Shown: piece after piece, positions 1 to 7,463 of the stretch
Numbering within the stretch: the first letter of the stretch is position 1
How the letters are laid out: the number at the start of each line of letters is the position of its first letter
From: an uncultured Oceanospirillaceae bacterium
GTDB lineage: Bacteria > Pseudomonadota > Gammaproteobacteria > Pseudomonadales > Oceanobacteraceae
Direction of reading: 5' to 3'
NCBI GenBank assembly: GCA_937974825.1
Contig: CALJVD010000148.1
Span: forward strand, 1 to 10,405
DNA length: 10,405 nt
The notes under the pieces: generated by a model
The model's input: the letters and a program-made list of their open reading frames with translations, nothing else
Database searches by the model: none
What the model was told of the DNA's origin: nothing
Position numbers and translations under genes: made by a program

Positions 1-62
1 AGAGTCGAGAGTCGAGAGTCGAGAGTCGAGAGTCGAGAGTCGAGAGTCGAGAGTCGAGAGTC
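1..62. repeat. Tandem heptanucleotide array, unit AGAGTCG, about 8.9 copies
   Basis: Eight perfect copies of AGAGTCG are followed by a six-base partial copy, without a mismatch, and the array runs off the left edge of the window, so its full length is unknown. It begins about 28 bp beyond the rsmA stop codon. In the canonical gammaproteobacterial order apaG would follow rsmA here. Because 7 is not a multiple of 3, all frames of a strand encode cyclic versions of the same seven residues, and neither strand has a stop inside the array. The unit contains no ATG, GTG or TTG on the minus strand, so a following minus-strand gene cannot start inside it. I read it as a slippage-prone simple repeat in an intergenic region. 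A role in expression of the next gene is only a possibility. Confidence 0.95.
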
Positions 63-90
63 TATCGTGGTTTGCTCCTGACTCTAGGCA

Positions 91-915
91 TTAGACCCCC
101 GACTTTTCTAAGTCGGTTAAGTAATTAGCAATTTTTACGTAATCAGGCAGGCTGATATTTTCTGGACGTAAGCCTGTATCAATACCAATGCCTTCTAATT
201 GTTCTGCCGTTGCTAAGTTTTTCAAGGTGTTACGAATGGTTTTGCGGCGCATATTAAAGGCTTCGCGCACAACACGTTCAAACATCTTTACGTCTTTGGC
301 AGGGTGGGGAAGTTCATCGTACGGACGCAGGCGCACAATAGCTGAGTCGACTTTGGGCGGTGGGTTAAATGAACCAGGTTTAACAATAAACAACGGCTCT
401 ACCTTGCAGTAATACTGCGCCATAATACCTAAGCGACCATAAGCAGATGTATTAGGGCTCGAAGCTAAACGCTCCACTACTTCTTTTTGCAGCATAAAAT
501 GCATGTCTAGTACGATTTTATGGTGCGCCAAAAAGTGAAAAATAAGCGGGGTAGAGATGTTGTAGGGCAAGTTACCAATAATACGTAACTGCTGACCCGG
601 CTCTAAAATCGTATTGAAATCAAACTTTAGCGCATCGCCCTCATGAATATGAAAGTCTGGAAAGTTAAAAAACTTAGTGCGCAAAATTGGAATTAAATCG
701 CGGTCGAGTTCAACGACGTGTAATTTGCCGCAGGCTTCTAAGATAGGCTCGGTAATGGCTCCCATACCTGGGCCAATTTCGACTAAGGCATCGGTTGCTT
801 TAGGGTTAACCGCACGCACGATTTTATCGATAACGTATTGGTCGTGCAGAAAATTCTGACCAAAGCGCTTACGTGCTTTATGACCTTGTGCTGTAGGAAT
901 ATATTTATTTGCCAT
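91..915 (-). CDS. rsmA: 16S rRNA (adenine1518-N6/adenine1519-N6)-dimethyltransferase RsmA (KsgA)
   Basis: This 274-residue cytoplasmic enzyme uses S-adenosylmethionine to dimethylate two adjacent adenines in the 3' terminal hairpin of 16S rRNA, a late step and checkpoint of small-subunit assembly. Visible hallmarks are GQNFL at residues 19-23, the SAM-binding loop EIGPGMGAIT at 46-55, an acidic ELDRD segment at 69-73, the catalytic NLPYN motif at 115-119, FNPPPKVDS at 183-191, and the C-terminal NMRRKT at 221-226. Length is normal for the family. The ATG at 915 lies inside the end of pdxA, giving an 11-bp overlap. No Shine-Dalgarno sequence is evident before it, so translation probably depends on coupling to pdxA. 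It is the last gene of the lptD-surA-pdxA-rsmA run in this window. Confidence 0.98.
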   Translation of the reverse strand: MANKYIPTAQGHKARKRFGQNFLHDQYVIDKIVRAVNPKATDALVEIGPGMGAITEPILEACGKLHVVELDRDLIPILRTKFFNFPDFHIHEGDALKFDFNTILEPGQQLRIIGNLPYNISTPLIFHFLAHHKIVLDMHFMLQKEVVERLASSPNTSAYGRLGIMAQYYCKVEPLFIVKPGSFNPPPKVDSAIVRLRPYDELPHPAKDVKMFERVVREAFNMRRKTIRNTLKNLATAEQLEGIGIDTGLRPENISLPDYVKIANYLTDLEKSGV

Positions 916-1891
916 GGTGTTTTGCCATTTCTAGTGCCACCTCAATGGCGGTAAGTAAACTGCCGCAATCGGCCTTATTGGTACCGGCTAAATCTAACGC
1001 GGTGCCATGGTCAACAGAGGTGCGAATAATAGGTAAGCCTAGCGTAATATTAGCGGCACGGCCAAAGCCATGATACTTGAGTACGGGCAAGCCTTGGTCG
1101 TGATACATGGCTAAGGTTGCGTCTGCATCTTTTAAGTATTTAGGTGTATAAAGCGTATCGGCGGGTAGTGGTCCAATAAGATCGATGCCTTGCTTGCGTA
1201 GCACCTCTAAGGTAGGGCTAATTACATCAATTTCTTCGTGTCCTAAGTGACCGTCTTCGCCGGCGTGCGGGTTTAGTCCAGCAACAAGAATGCGAGGTTT
1301 TTCAACACCAAAGAACGTAATTAAGTCGTGATTTAAGATAGTAATTATACGCGTTAGTAAATCGGGTGTAATAGCGTCTGCTACGTCTCTTAAAGGTAAG
1401 TGAGTTGTTACCAACGCGACCCGTAAGTCGTTGGTTGCAAGCATCATCACAACTTCTTTTACGCCGCAGTAATCACGGAAGTATTCAGTGTGTCCTGTAA
1501 AGTGAGTACCCGCTTCGTTGATAATCCCTTTATGAATCGGTGCAGTGACAATTCCATGCCACTTTTTATCTAATGCGCCTTGAGCGGCAATGCGTAGAGT
1601 TTCTAATACGTAAGCGCTGTTGTTTTTGTTGAGTTCACCGGCAATAACGGGTTCAGCCAGAGCAACAGGGTAAACACAAATCTCACCGGCTTTAGAAGGC
1701 TGTACGCTCGCTGTTTTATCGAATAAGCGAATGCTTACTTCAAGACCAAGCTGCTGAGCACGCGCCTTTAAAAGATCGGGATCGGCGATTACGACTAATT
1801 CACAGCCATGGTCTTGCTGGCTAATCTGTAAGCATAAGTCTGGACCTATGCCAGCGGGTTCACCGGAAGTAATGGCTAAGCGAATACTCAT
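905..1891 (-). CDS. pdxA: 4-hydroxythreonine-4-phosphate dehydrogenase PdxA
   Basis: PdxA oxidises 4-phosphohydroxy-L-threonine with NAD(P)+. The product decarboxylates to 3-amino-2-oxopropyl phosphate, which PdxJ uses in the deoxyxylulose-5-phosphate-dependent route to pyridoxal phosphate. The 328-residue protein has the usual family length. The three divalent-metal histidines expected from the E. coli enzyme fall at H164 (VTTHLPL), H209 (GLNPHAGEDG) and H264 (AMYHDQG), and the TGHTE substrate motif is at 132-136. The N-terminal SGEPAGIGPD is also typical. The ATG directly abuts the surA stop codon, with no intervening bases. An AAGGAA ribosome-binding site (1901-1906, nine bases upstream) lies inside the surA coding end. 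The 3' end overlaps rsmA by 11 bp, so the gene is embedded in a coupled operon. Confidence 0.98.
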   Translation of the reverse strand: MSIRLAITSGEPAGIGPDLCLQISQQDHGCELVVIADPDLLKARAQQLGLEVSIRLFDKTASVQPSKAGEICVYPVALAEPVIAGELNKNNSAYVLETLRIAAQGALDKKWHGIVTAPIHKGIINEAGTHFTGHTEYFRDYCGVKEVVMMLATNDLRVALVTTHLPLRDVADAITPDLLTRIITILNHDLITFFGVEKPRILVAGLNPHAGEDGHLGHEEIDVISPTLEVLRKQGIDLIGPLPADTLYTPKYLKDADATLAMYHDQGLPVLKYHGFGRAANITLGLPIIRTSVDHGTALDLAGTNKADCGSLLTAIEVALEMAKHHGK

Positions 1892-3169
1892 TTAATCCAG
1901 TTCCTTAATTTCTACATAAGACTCAGCACGGATTTTTCTTAACCAAATAGGCAACTCTTCTTCAAAACGACGGCCATATAGCAGGTTACGTACTTGATTG
2001 CGCTGGTTTTCAACCCCAACGTCAGTCTCTCTGGTGTCTTGTACTTCCAAGATATGCCAGCCAAATTGGCTCTCGAACGGAGCGCTAATACGGCCTACCG
2101 GAGTTTCGAGCATGGTGTTGTTGAATTCGGGCACCATATCACCAATATTGACCCAGCCTAAGTCGCCACCTGAAGCAGCGCTGCCCGGGTCGTCACTGTA
2201 TTCACGGGCTAGAATAGAGAAGTCTTCACCGGCTTTTAGACGGTGATAGAGTTCATTGATTAATACTTCTCTGTCTTTATCGGTGCGCAGCTCGTTCGGG
2301 CTAATTAAAATATGACGCGCTTTGTATTGGGTGACTAATTTAGTATTGCCGCCACGCTTGCCTAATAATTTAATAATGTGGAAGCCACTGCTACTACTGA
2401 TAGCGTCTGAAACAGCATCAAGCTGCATATTAGGAACAGTGTTAGCAAAAAGACTGGGCAGTTGAGCCTCTTTACGCCAGCCTAAGTCACCGCCTTCAAG
2501 GGCGGTGCGGCTATTAGACTCAGCCATCGCCATTTGTCTGAAATCGGCACCTTGGCGCAGCTTCTTAACAATCTCATTGGCCTTTTTCTCGGCGGCATTG
2601 ATATCTGCAGGGGTCGCATTGGCGGGGGTAGCAATTAAGATGTGGCCTAAATGGTATTCAGCTGCAGAAGCCATTTTACCAATTTCAGACGCAAGGAAAT
2701 AATCGATGTCTTGGTCGGTAATTTGAATACGTTCGCCTACCATTGAGCGCTGCACACGAGAGATACGCATTTCATTTAAAATTTGTTCGCGCGCAATCGC
2801 AAAAGGAGTTCCTTCTGCTTCCATGGTTTGACGGAACTGGCTGAGCGTCATGCCGTTTTGTTCAGCAATGCGAATAAAGGTTTCGTTAAGTTGGGCGTCA
2901 CTAATAATAATATTGCCGCGATCAGCCATTTGTAGCTGGATGCTTTCAATAATCATGCTTTCCAGTACTTGTTTACGTAAGGCTGCCTCGTTAGGCAGTT
3001 GGTTATTGGTATTCTGGTTTTTGATTTGCTGAATGCGTTGTTTAAGGCTGCTTTCCATAATCACTTCATCATCTACAATGGCAACAACCTGATCTAAAAG
3101 AACAGGTTTCGCTACGCTAGAAAGTGACGTTAGGGCAAATAAACTGAGTAATAAAATTCTAAAAATCAT
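1892..3169 (-). CDS. surA: Periplasmic chaperone / peptidyl-prolyl isomerase SurA
   Basis: SurA carries unfolded outer-membrane proteins across the periplasm to the BAM complex; LptD is a known client in E. coli. From the start chosen here the protein is 425 residues, matching the family (about 430). A signal peptide spans residues 1-20 (FRILLLSLFALT core, SSVA before the cleavage point). An N-terminal chaperone domain follows to about 165, then parvulin domain 1 (about 172-270, starting EYHLGHILI), parvulin domain 2 (about 282-376, starting QYKARHILIS, with GGDLGWV and FGWHILEV), and a C-terminal helix. An upstream in-frame ATG at 3205 would add 12 residues ahead of the signal peptide. I prefer 3169 because it gives a canonical signal sequence. 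This start overlaps the lptD end by 11 bp, and no good Shine-Dalgarno is visible, which suggests coupling. Confidence 0.96.
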   Translation of the reverse strand: MIFRILLLSLFALTSLSSVAKPVLLDQVVAIVDDEVIMESSLKQRIQQIKNQNTNNQLPNEAALRKQVLESMIIESIQLQMADRGNIIISDAQLNETFIRIAEQNGMTLSQFRQTMEAEGTPFAIAREQILNEMRISRVQRSMVGERIQITDQDIDYFLASEIGKMASAAEYHLGHILIATPANATPADINAAEKKANEIVKKLRQGADFRQMAMAESNSRTALEGGDLGWRKEAQLPSLFANTVPNMQLDAVSDAISSSSGFHIIKLLGKRGGNTKLVTQYKARHILISPNELRTDKDREVLINELYHRLKAGEDFSILAREYSDDPGSAASGGDLGWVNIGDMVPEFNNTMLETPVGRISAPFESQFGWHILEVQDTRETDVGVENQRNQVRNLLYGRRFEEELPIWLRKIRAESYVEIKELD

Positions 3170-5618
3170 GATAAGTACGTCTTGAGTAACCTTGGATATC
3201 TTCATCCATTAATTTGTCTATGCTTTTACCAATATTTCCAAAGCCTTTAAGCTGGATGCTAAAGAGAACACCGTAGTCTTTTTTAGTGGTGTGCTCTTGG
3301 CTAGTGTCTCTTTGAATATCAGAGGTTTCGCGATAGGAGAGTTGAAAGCGCCAGCAACAAGTTTGATATTCAATGCCTGCTAATGACTCTAACACGGAGC
3401 TAACGGGTTTTTTTTCTGTCTCTTCGTAGTCACGCAGGTCGACTAACCCGCGTGCGTATAGTGCCCAGCGATCGGTAAGTGACCAAAAAAAGCCAGCATC
3501 GGCTTGGTCTGTATCTACTTTCACTTCATCCTTAGTATCGTTAAATGATCTAACGGTATTACGGGCAATGCTGAACATTTGGTTGTTTGGGCTTTCATAA
3601 CGCACCCCTAGACGTTGTTGGCGAGCATAGTGCTGATACTCATCCCACTCTAAGGTAGCCATGGTCGACCAACGCTCATTAGGATTCCATTCGGCTTCAA
3701 AAATGATACCCGAGCGCGAGTCAGTATCTTTAGTCGGTAGCGGCGCGCCAACAGCCTGTCTTGTTAACTGCACAATACGGTCATCATTGTAAAAGATTTG
3801 ACCGACACTTACTCGAAATTGTTCCAAGCCATCTTCACGGATAAAGCGACTCGTTAAGCCTGCACTGACTTGGTCGAGGTCGGCTAGTCGGTCACCGCCA
3901 GTAAAACGGTCGCCAAAGAACAGACTCGAGTGGGTGACCGTTAATTCGCCGCTATCAAAGTTCGGGATGTCGTTTTGTCCGTCCTCGAACGGGCTGTTTA
4001 CCCAGTACAGTCTAGGCTCTAGGGTTTGTGTGTACTCACTGTTCAGCCACTCAAACTCACGATCGAAATACAAGCCCGCATCTAAACTGTACCGAGGGCT
4101 ACTGATAGTGATGCTTTCTTCAGGAGCGTTAGGCTGAGATAAATAGCCACTGTCATCATCACGTAAGGTATAGCTACGAATGCGGTATTCAACTTCGGGC
4201 TTTAAGAAGCCAAAAGGCCATTCCATCGGATAAGAAATACTGGTATCCGACAGTAAGCGGTCACCATTTAAGGCTTGGAAATCCGTGAGTGTTTGCAGAC
4301 TGTCGTTAATAAATAATTCATCTTTACGGCTAAAGCGTGTTGCTTGTATTTGTTGCTGGAACTGCCATTGGTTATACACTTGCGGTTGATAGCTTAAGTT
4401 AACCTGCGGCAAACGACCGTATGGGCGACTTTTCAGCGCAATGGTTGAATCAATGGTTTGAAAGGATTCTGCGGTAATATCGAAATGCCAATCGTTCATG
4501 TTCCATAAAATTTCACCGCGTCTGGGAAGGTGAGTGGTACGGTCAGTGGCATCACTAGGGCTTAAGTCGTTTATATAATCGTCGTCACTGACTTGGTTGT
4601 ATACCCAACGGTGTTGCCAACCATGTGCGAGTTTATCCTCATGTTTGTAATTGATCAGCCAGCGCTTTTCATCCGTGGTCTCATCTTTATTGAGGATGTG
4701 GTAATTAAACTCACCCTCACCCAATAATCGAGTTTTGTGCCTAAATTGGTTTTCTAAGGCGAGCCCGTGCTCACGAACATAGTGAGGGGTAAAGGTGGCA
4801 TCGTAGTTAGGGGCAATATTCCAATAAAATGGAAGTTGAATGTCTTTTGCTTGTAGGTCACCAGTAAAAGATAGGCTAGGGTCTAAAAACCCGGTCATGC
4901 GCTGATCACCAATGGGGAAGTAATAGTATGGAAAGTAAAAAATAGGTACTTGCCCAACGCGCAAGCGGGTGTGCCAAGCGCTACCCATTTGTTTATTTTG
5001 ATCTAAGGTCAGTTTGCTGGTGGCTAAATCCCAGTCATTGCTGCCCGGCTCACAAAAGGTAAAGGTAGCGTTTTCAAGTTTTAAGTAGCCAGCATCTAAA
5101 GATTGAATATGGGAAGCGGTGCCACGTAGGTGCTTGGCCGGCATAGAGTATTCAGCACTATTAAACTCTGCTACCCCTTGAGCTTCATCGACCATTGCAC
5201 TATCGCCGTATAGTACGATGTCAGGGCTAGTTAAGGTGACGTTGCCGCTAAGTTCACCTTGGTTAGTGTTGTTGTTCCACTTAGCCATATCGCTGTGCAG
5301 CACTTGATCTTGCTGACGCATAACCACTGAGCCTGTAAAGATAGCTTCACCAGCAGAGTTAATTTGCGTTTGGTCTGCCTCTGCTTCAATACGGTTATCC
5401 GATAACGGGGTAACTTCAGGAACGCGGTAAGCGCCGCGGCAAAACTCCATCAGCCCTTCTCGTTCTTCAGCGGTTAAGTCGGCTTTTGGGTACCAGTTTA
5501 AAAAACCAGACTCGACTGAATCAGACGCACGGCTAATGCTAGGGATTATTCCCCCAGCAAGCGAAATGCATAAAGCTGAAAGCATAAGGCGCTGATTTAC
5601 AGAAGAATTTTTGATCAT
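3159..5618 (-). CDS. lptD: LPS-assembly outer-membrane protein LptD (OstA/Imp)
   Basis: LptD is the outer-membrane beta-barrel that, with the lipoprotein LptE, places lipopolysaccharide in the outer leaflet. From the start at 5618 it has 819 residues. A signal peptide ends near residue 31 (SISRA, then SDSV). A periplasmic OstA/LptA-like jellyroll spans roughly 75-215, and a large beta-barrel with many alternating aromatic strands runs to the C terminus. The four mature cysteines are C60, C189 and the adjacent pair C754-C755. This is the spacing pattern of the E. coli disulphide cysteines (31, 173, 724, 725), so the oxidative maturation switch looks intact. An in-frame ATG at 5690 would add 24 residues ahead of the signal peptide. 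That extension looks non-native, and no Shine-Dalgarno marks either start. It is the first gene of the minus-strand operon, divergent from amgK. Confidence 0.97.
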   Translation of the reverse strand: MIKNSSVNQRLMLSALCISLAGGIIPSISRASDSVESGFLNWYPKADLTAEEREGLMEFCRGAYRVPEVTPLSDNRIEAEADQTQINSAGEAIFTGSVVMRQQDQVLHSDMAKWNNNTNQGELSGNVTLTSPDIVLYGDSAMVDEAQGVAEFNSAEYSMPAKHLRGTASHIQSLDAGYLKLENATFTFCEPGSNDWDLATSKLTLDQNKQMGSAWHTRLRVGQVPIFYFPYYYFPIGDQRMTGFLDPSLSFTGDLQAKDIQLPFYWNIAPNYDATFTPHYVREHGLALENQFRHKTRLLGEGEFNYHILNKDETTDEKRWLINYKHEDKLAHGWQHRWVYNQVSDDDYINDLSPSDATDRTTHLPRRGEILWNMNDWHFDITAESFQTIDSTIALKSRPYGRLPQVNLSYQPQVYNQWQFQQQIQATRFSRKDELFINDSLQTLTDFQALNGDRLLSDTSISYPMEWPFGFLKPEVEYRIRSYTLRDDDSGYLSQPNAPEESITISSPRYSLDAGLYFDREFEWLNSEYTQTLEPRLYWVNSPFEDGQNDIPNFDSGELTVTHSSLFFGDRFTGGDRLADLDQVSAGLTSRFIREDGLEQFRVSVGQIFYNDDRIVQLTRQAVGAPLPTKDTDSRSGIIFEAEWNPNERWSTMATLEWDEYQHYARQQRLGVRYESPNNQMFSIARNTVRSFNDTKDEVKVDTDQADAGFFWSLTDRWALYARGLVDLRDYEETEKKPVSSVLESLAGIEYQTCCWRFQLSYRETSDIQRDTSQEHTTKKDYGVLFSIQLKGFGNIGKSIDKLMDEDIQGYSRRTYHDF

Positions 5619-5746
5619 ATAGGGGTATAGCGCCTTTCGATAATCGGTGTAATATCTAACATATGAACTATGAATAGATAATGATGACATAGTTGCATCA
5701 CATTAAAAAATGTTAATTCTAAAGCGACTTACCCTAAGAGGCTAGT
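5619..5746. promoter_or_regulatory. Divergent intergenic region between lptD and amgK
   Basis: This 128-bp A+T-rich gap separates the two divergently transcribed clusters, so it should hold promoters for both. I could not identify a convincing -35/-10 pair in either direction. For amgK a TTGCAT at 5693-5698 could be a -35 element, but no good -10 follows at the right spacing. For lptD there is a TTAACA-like hexamer without a matching -10. In E. coli the lptD-surA promoter responds to sigma-E; no clear sigma-E site is visible here. A short inverted repeat (ACATT, 4-bp loop, AATGT) lies at 5700-5713. The promoter role is inferred from gene orientation. Confidence 0.5.
5735..5741 (+). promoter_or_regulatory. 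Ribosome-binding site of amgK
   Basis: TAAGAGG lies five bases before the ATG at 5747 and supports that start over the nearby downstream in-frame possibilities. Confidence 0.75.
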
Positions 5747-6778
5747 ATGGATGACCGACGAGTTGCACTTGAACACTGGGCAATAGCAACAATACATCAG
5801 ATAGAAGAGCAAAGTATAACTGGCAAAATGACATCTGTATCGGGCGATGCCAGTTTTCGTCGCTATTTCCGCTTACATTATTTAGGCAGAAGCTGGATTG
5901 CAGTTGATGCGCCTGCCGACAAAGAAGACAACCCTAAATTCGTTAAAATTGCTCAGGCTTGGTATCAACAAGGCATCAGCGTTCCTAAAGTTATTGCGTA
6001 TGATTTTGAACAAGGTTTTATGCTGTTAGAAGACTTTGGCAGTACTTTGCTGTGGGAGCCCCTGCACGCAGAAGGAGTAAGCCAACAACAGTTGGGTGGT
6101 TTATACCGACAAGCCATTGACCTATTACTGCAAATTCAACCGCTCGATAGCAGCCACTTACCGGCCTACGATAAAACATTATTGTTGAATGAAATGCAGC
6201 TGTTTACTGATTGGTTGTGTGAAAAACAACTTGGCATCAAACTTAAGACTAAAGAAAAGCAGATGTTCGCAGACTGCTTTGAGCTGCTAGCCGAGCAAGC
6301 ACTTAAGCAGCCACAAGCGACTGTTCATAGAGACTATCATTCACGCAACCTTATGGTAAAAGAAGATAAAAGCTTAGGAGTGATTGATTTTCAAGACGCG
6401 GTTGAAGGCCCTGTCACCTATGATTTAGTGTCGCTCTTGCGTGACTGTTATGTGCGTTGGCCAGATGAAAAAGTACAAGAGCTAATGGCCTATTATTGGG
6501 AGAAAGCACGTCCTTTGGGCTTATACCTAGACGATTGGAGCAACTTTCAGAAAGACTTTGATCTTATGGGGATACAACGACATCTCAAAGCAGCAGGTAT
6601 TTTTGCGCGTTTAAATATTAGAGATGGAAAACCAGGCTACTTAAGCGATATCCCTAATACCTGTCAGTACATTCTAGATATTAGTGCGAAATACCAAGAG
6701 CTTGCTCAGCTGCACTCTTGGTTGCAAAGCGTATTTATGCCTAAGCTTCATACCCTAGAAACACAAGAAGGCAGCTAA
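5747..6778 (+). CDS. amgK: N-acetylmuramate/N-acetylglucosamine kinase AmgK
   Basis: AmgK is a cytoplasmic sugar kinase of the aminoglycoside-phosphotransferase fold that phosphorylates MurNAc (and GlcNAc) at the anomeric carbon. This starts the peptidoglycan-recycling shortcut, known from Pseudomonas, that bypasses de novo UDP-MurNAc synthesis. The 343 residues show a nucleotide-binding N-lobe (GDASFRRYFR, 33-42; LLEDFGST, 93-100), the catalytic loop VHRDYHSRNL at 193-202 (H194, R195, D196, N201) and the metal-binding IDFQD at 213-217 followed by GPVTYDLVSLLRD. The assignment over a generic phosphotransferase rests on the adjacent murU, with which it overlaps by one base (TAATG), and on the lptD-divergent location seen in pseudomonads. 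Substrate is not directly proven by sequence. MurNAc recycling of this type is linked to intrinsic fosfomycin tolerance. Confidence 0.92.
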   Translation: MDDRRVALEHWAIATIHQIEEQSITGKMTSVSGDASFRRYFRLHYLGRSWIAVDAPADKEDNPKFVKIAQAWYQQGISVPKVIAYDFEQGFMLLEDFGSTLLWEPLHAEGVSQQQLGGLYRQAIDLLLQIQPLDSSHLPAYDKTLLLNEMQLFTDWLCEKQLGIKLKTKEKQMFADCFELLAEQALKQPQATVHRDYHSRNLMVKEDKSLGVIDFQDAVEGPVTYDLVSLLRDCYVRWPDEKVQELMAYYWEKARPLGLYLDDWSNFQKDFDLMGIQRHLKAAGIFARLNIRDGKPGYLSDIPNTCQYILDISAKYQELAQLHSWLQSVFMPKLHTLETQEGS

Positions 6779-7461
6779 TGAAGGCGATGATTCTGGCGGC
6801 CGGTCGCGGTACCCGTATGGCGCCTTTAACTGACACTTGCCCTAAGCCATTACTGCCGTTAGCGGGCAAGCCCCTAATTGTTCATCATATTGAAAAGCTC
6901 GTAGCAGCGGGTATTACAGAAATAGTGATTAACCATGCTTGGCTAGGGCATAAAATAGAGAGTGAGTTAGGGGATGGTCAACGTTATGGTGCTCGTATTC
7001 AATACTCACCAGAGCCTGAGGGTGGGCTAGAAACCGGTGGAGGCATTTACCAAGCCTTACCCTTATTAGGCAGTGAACCTTTTATGCTGATTAATGGCGA
7101 TGTTTGGACAGACTGGGACTATCGTCAGGCGCTTAAGCAAACATTGGCTGGTAACTTAGCCTGGCTATGGTTGGTAGAAAATCCAGAGCATCATCCCAAT
7201 GGTGATTTTATACTTAAACACCAGCAGGTTTTGGCGCCAGAAAGTGAAGACTCGCTGCGCTACACCTTTAGCGGTATCAGTATAATCCATCCTGAATTAC
7301 TTAAAGACTGTCAACCAGGCTTTTTTAAATTGACTCCCTTATTACGAACGGCGATGGCGGCTAACCGTGTCGGCGGTACATTAATATCTTCACGTTGGGT
7401 TGATGTGGGCACCCCCGAGCGCTTACAGCAACTTGAAGCACAAATACAAAGCGAAAAATAG
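6778..7461 (+). CDS. murU: N-acetylmuramate alpha-1-phosphate uridylyltransferase MurU
   Basis: MurU transfers UMP from UTP to MurNAc-alpha-1-phosphate, the product of AmgK, giving UDP-MurNAc for the MurC-F pathway. This 227-residue nucleotidyltransferase has the expected N-terminal Rossmann-like signature: LAAGRGTRM at 6-14, then PKPLLPLAGKP at 22-32 with the conserved KP pair. It also has GGLETGGGI at 82-90, the metal-site NGD at 106-108 and WVDVGTPERL at 207-216. The compact length without a C-terminal hexapeptide-repeat domain separates it from GlmU and from longer sugar-phosphate nucleotidylyltransferases. Its ATG shares one base with the amgK stop, and AAGAAGG at 6765-6771 is a good ribosome-binding site six bases upstream. 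A related glucose- or mannose-1-phosphate transferase is the main alternative, made unlikely by pairing with amgK. Confidence 0.93.
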   Translation: MKAMILAAGRGTRMAPLTDTCPKPLLPLAGKPLIVHHIEKLVAAGITEIVINHAWLGHKIESELGDGQRYGARIQYSPEPEGGLETGGGIYQALPLLGSEPFMLINGDVWTDWDYRQALKQTLAGNLAWLWLVENPEHHPNGDFILKHQQVLAPESEDSLRYTFSGISIIHPELLKDCQPGFFKLTPLLRTAMAANRVGGTLISSRWVDVGTPERLQQLEAQIQSEK

Positions 7462-7463
7462 TT

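Noticed and set aside
1..62. Array considered as a CRISPR or as satellite-like phage repeats
   Set aside because: The unit is 7 bp with no spacers, and no cas genes or dyad-containing repeat are present.
188..412. 74-codon plus-strand frame inside rsmA
   Set aside because: Antisense shadow of a strongly conserved gene. The same applies to the plus-strand frames at 677-859, 1998-2246, 2505-2702, 2850-3032, 3934-4137 and 9425-9622.
908..928. Direct repeat TTTGCCAT at the pdxA/rsmA junction
   Set aside because: Eight bases, explained by the coincidental Met-Ala codons (ATGGCA) in the end of pdxA and the start of rsmA.
5700..5713. Short inverted repeat ACATT-AAAA-AATGT in the lptD-amgK gap
   Set aside because: Five-base A/T-rich arms are expected by chance in such sequence, and no known operator matches.
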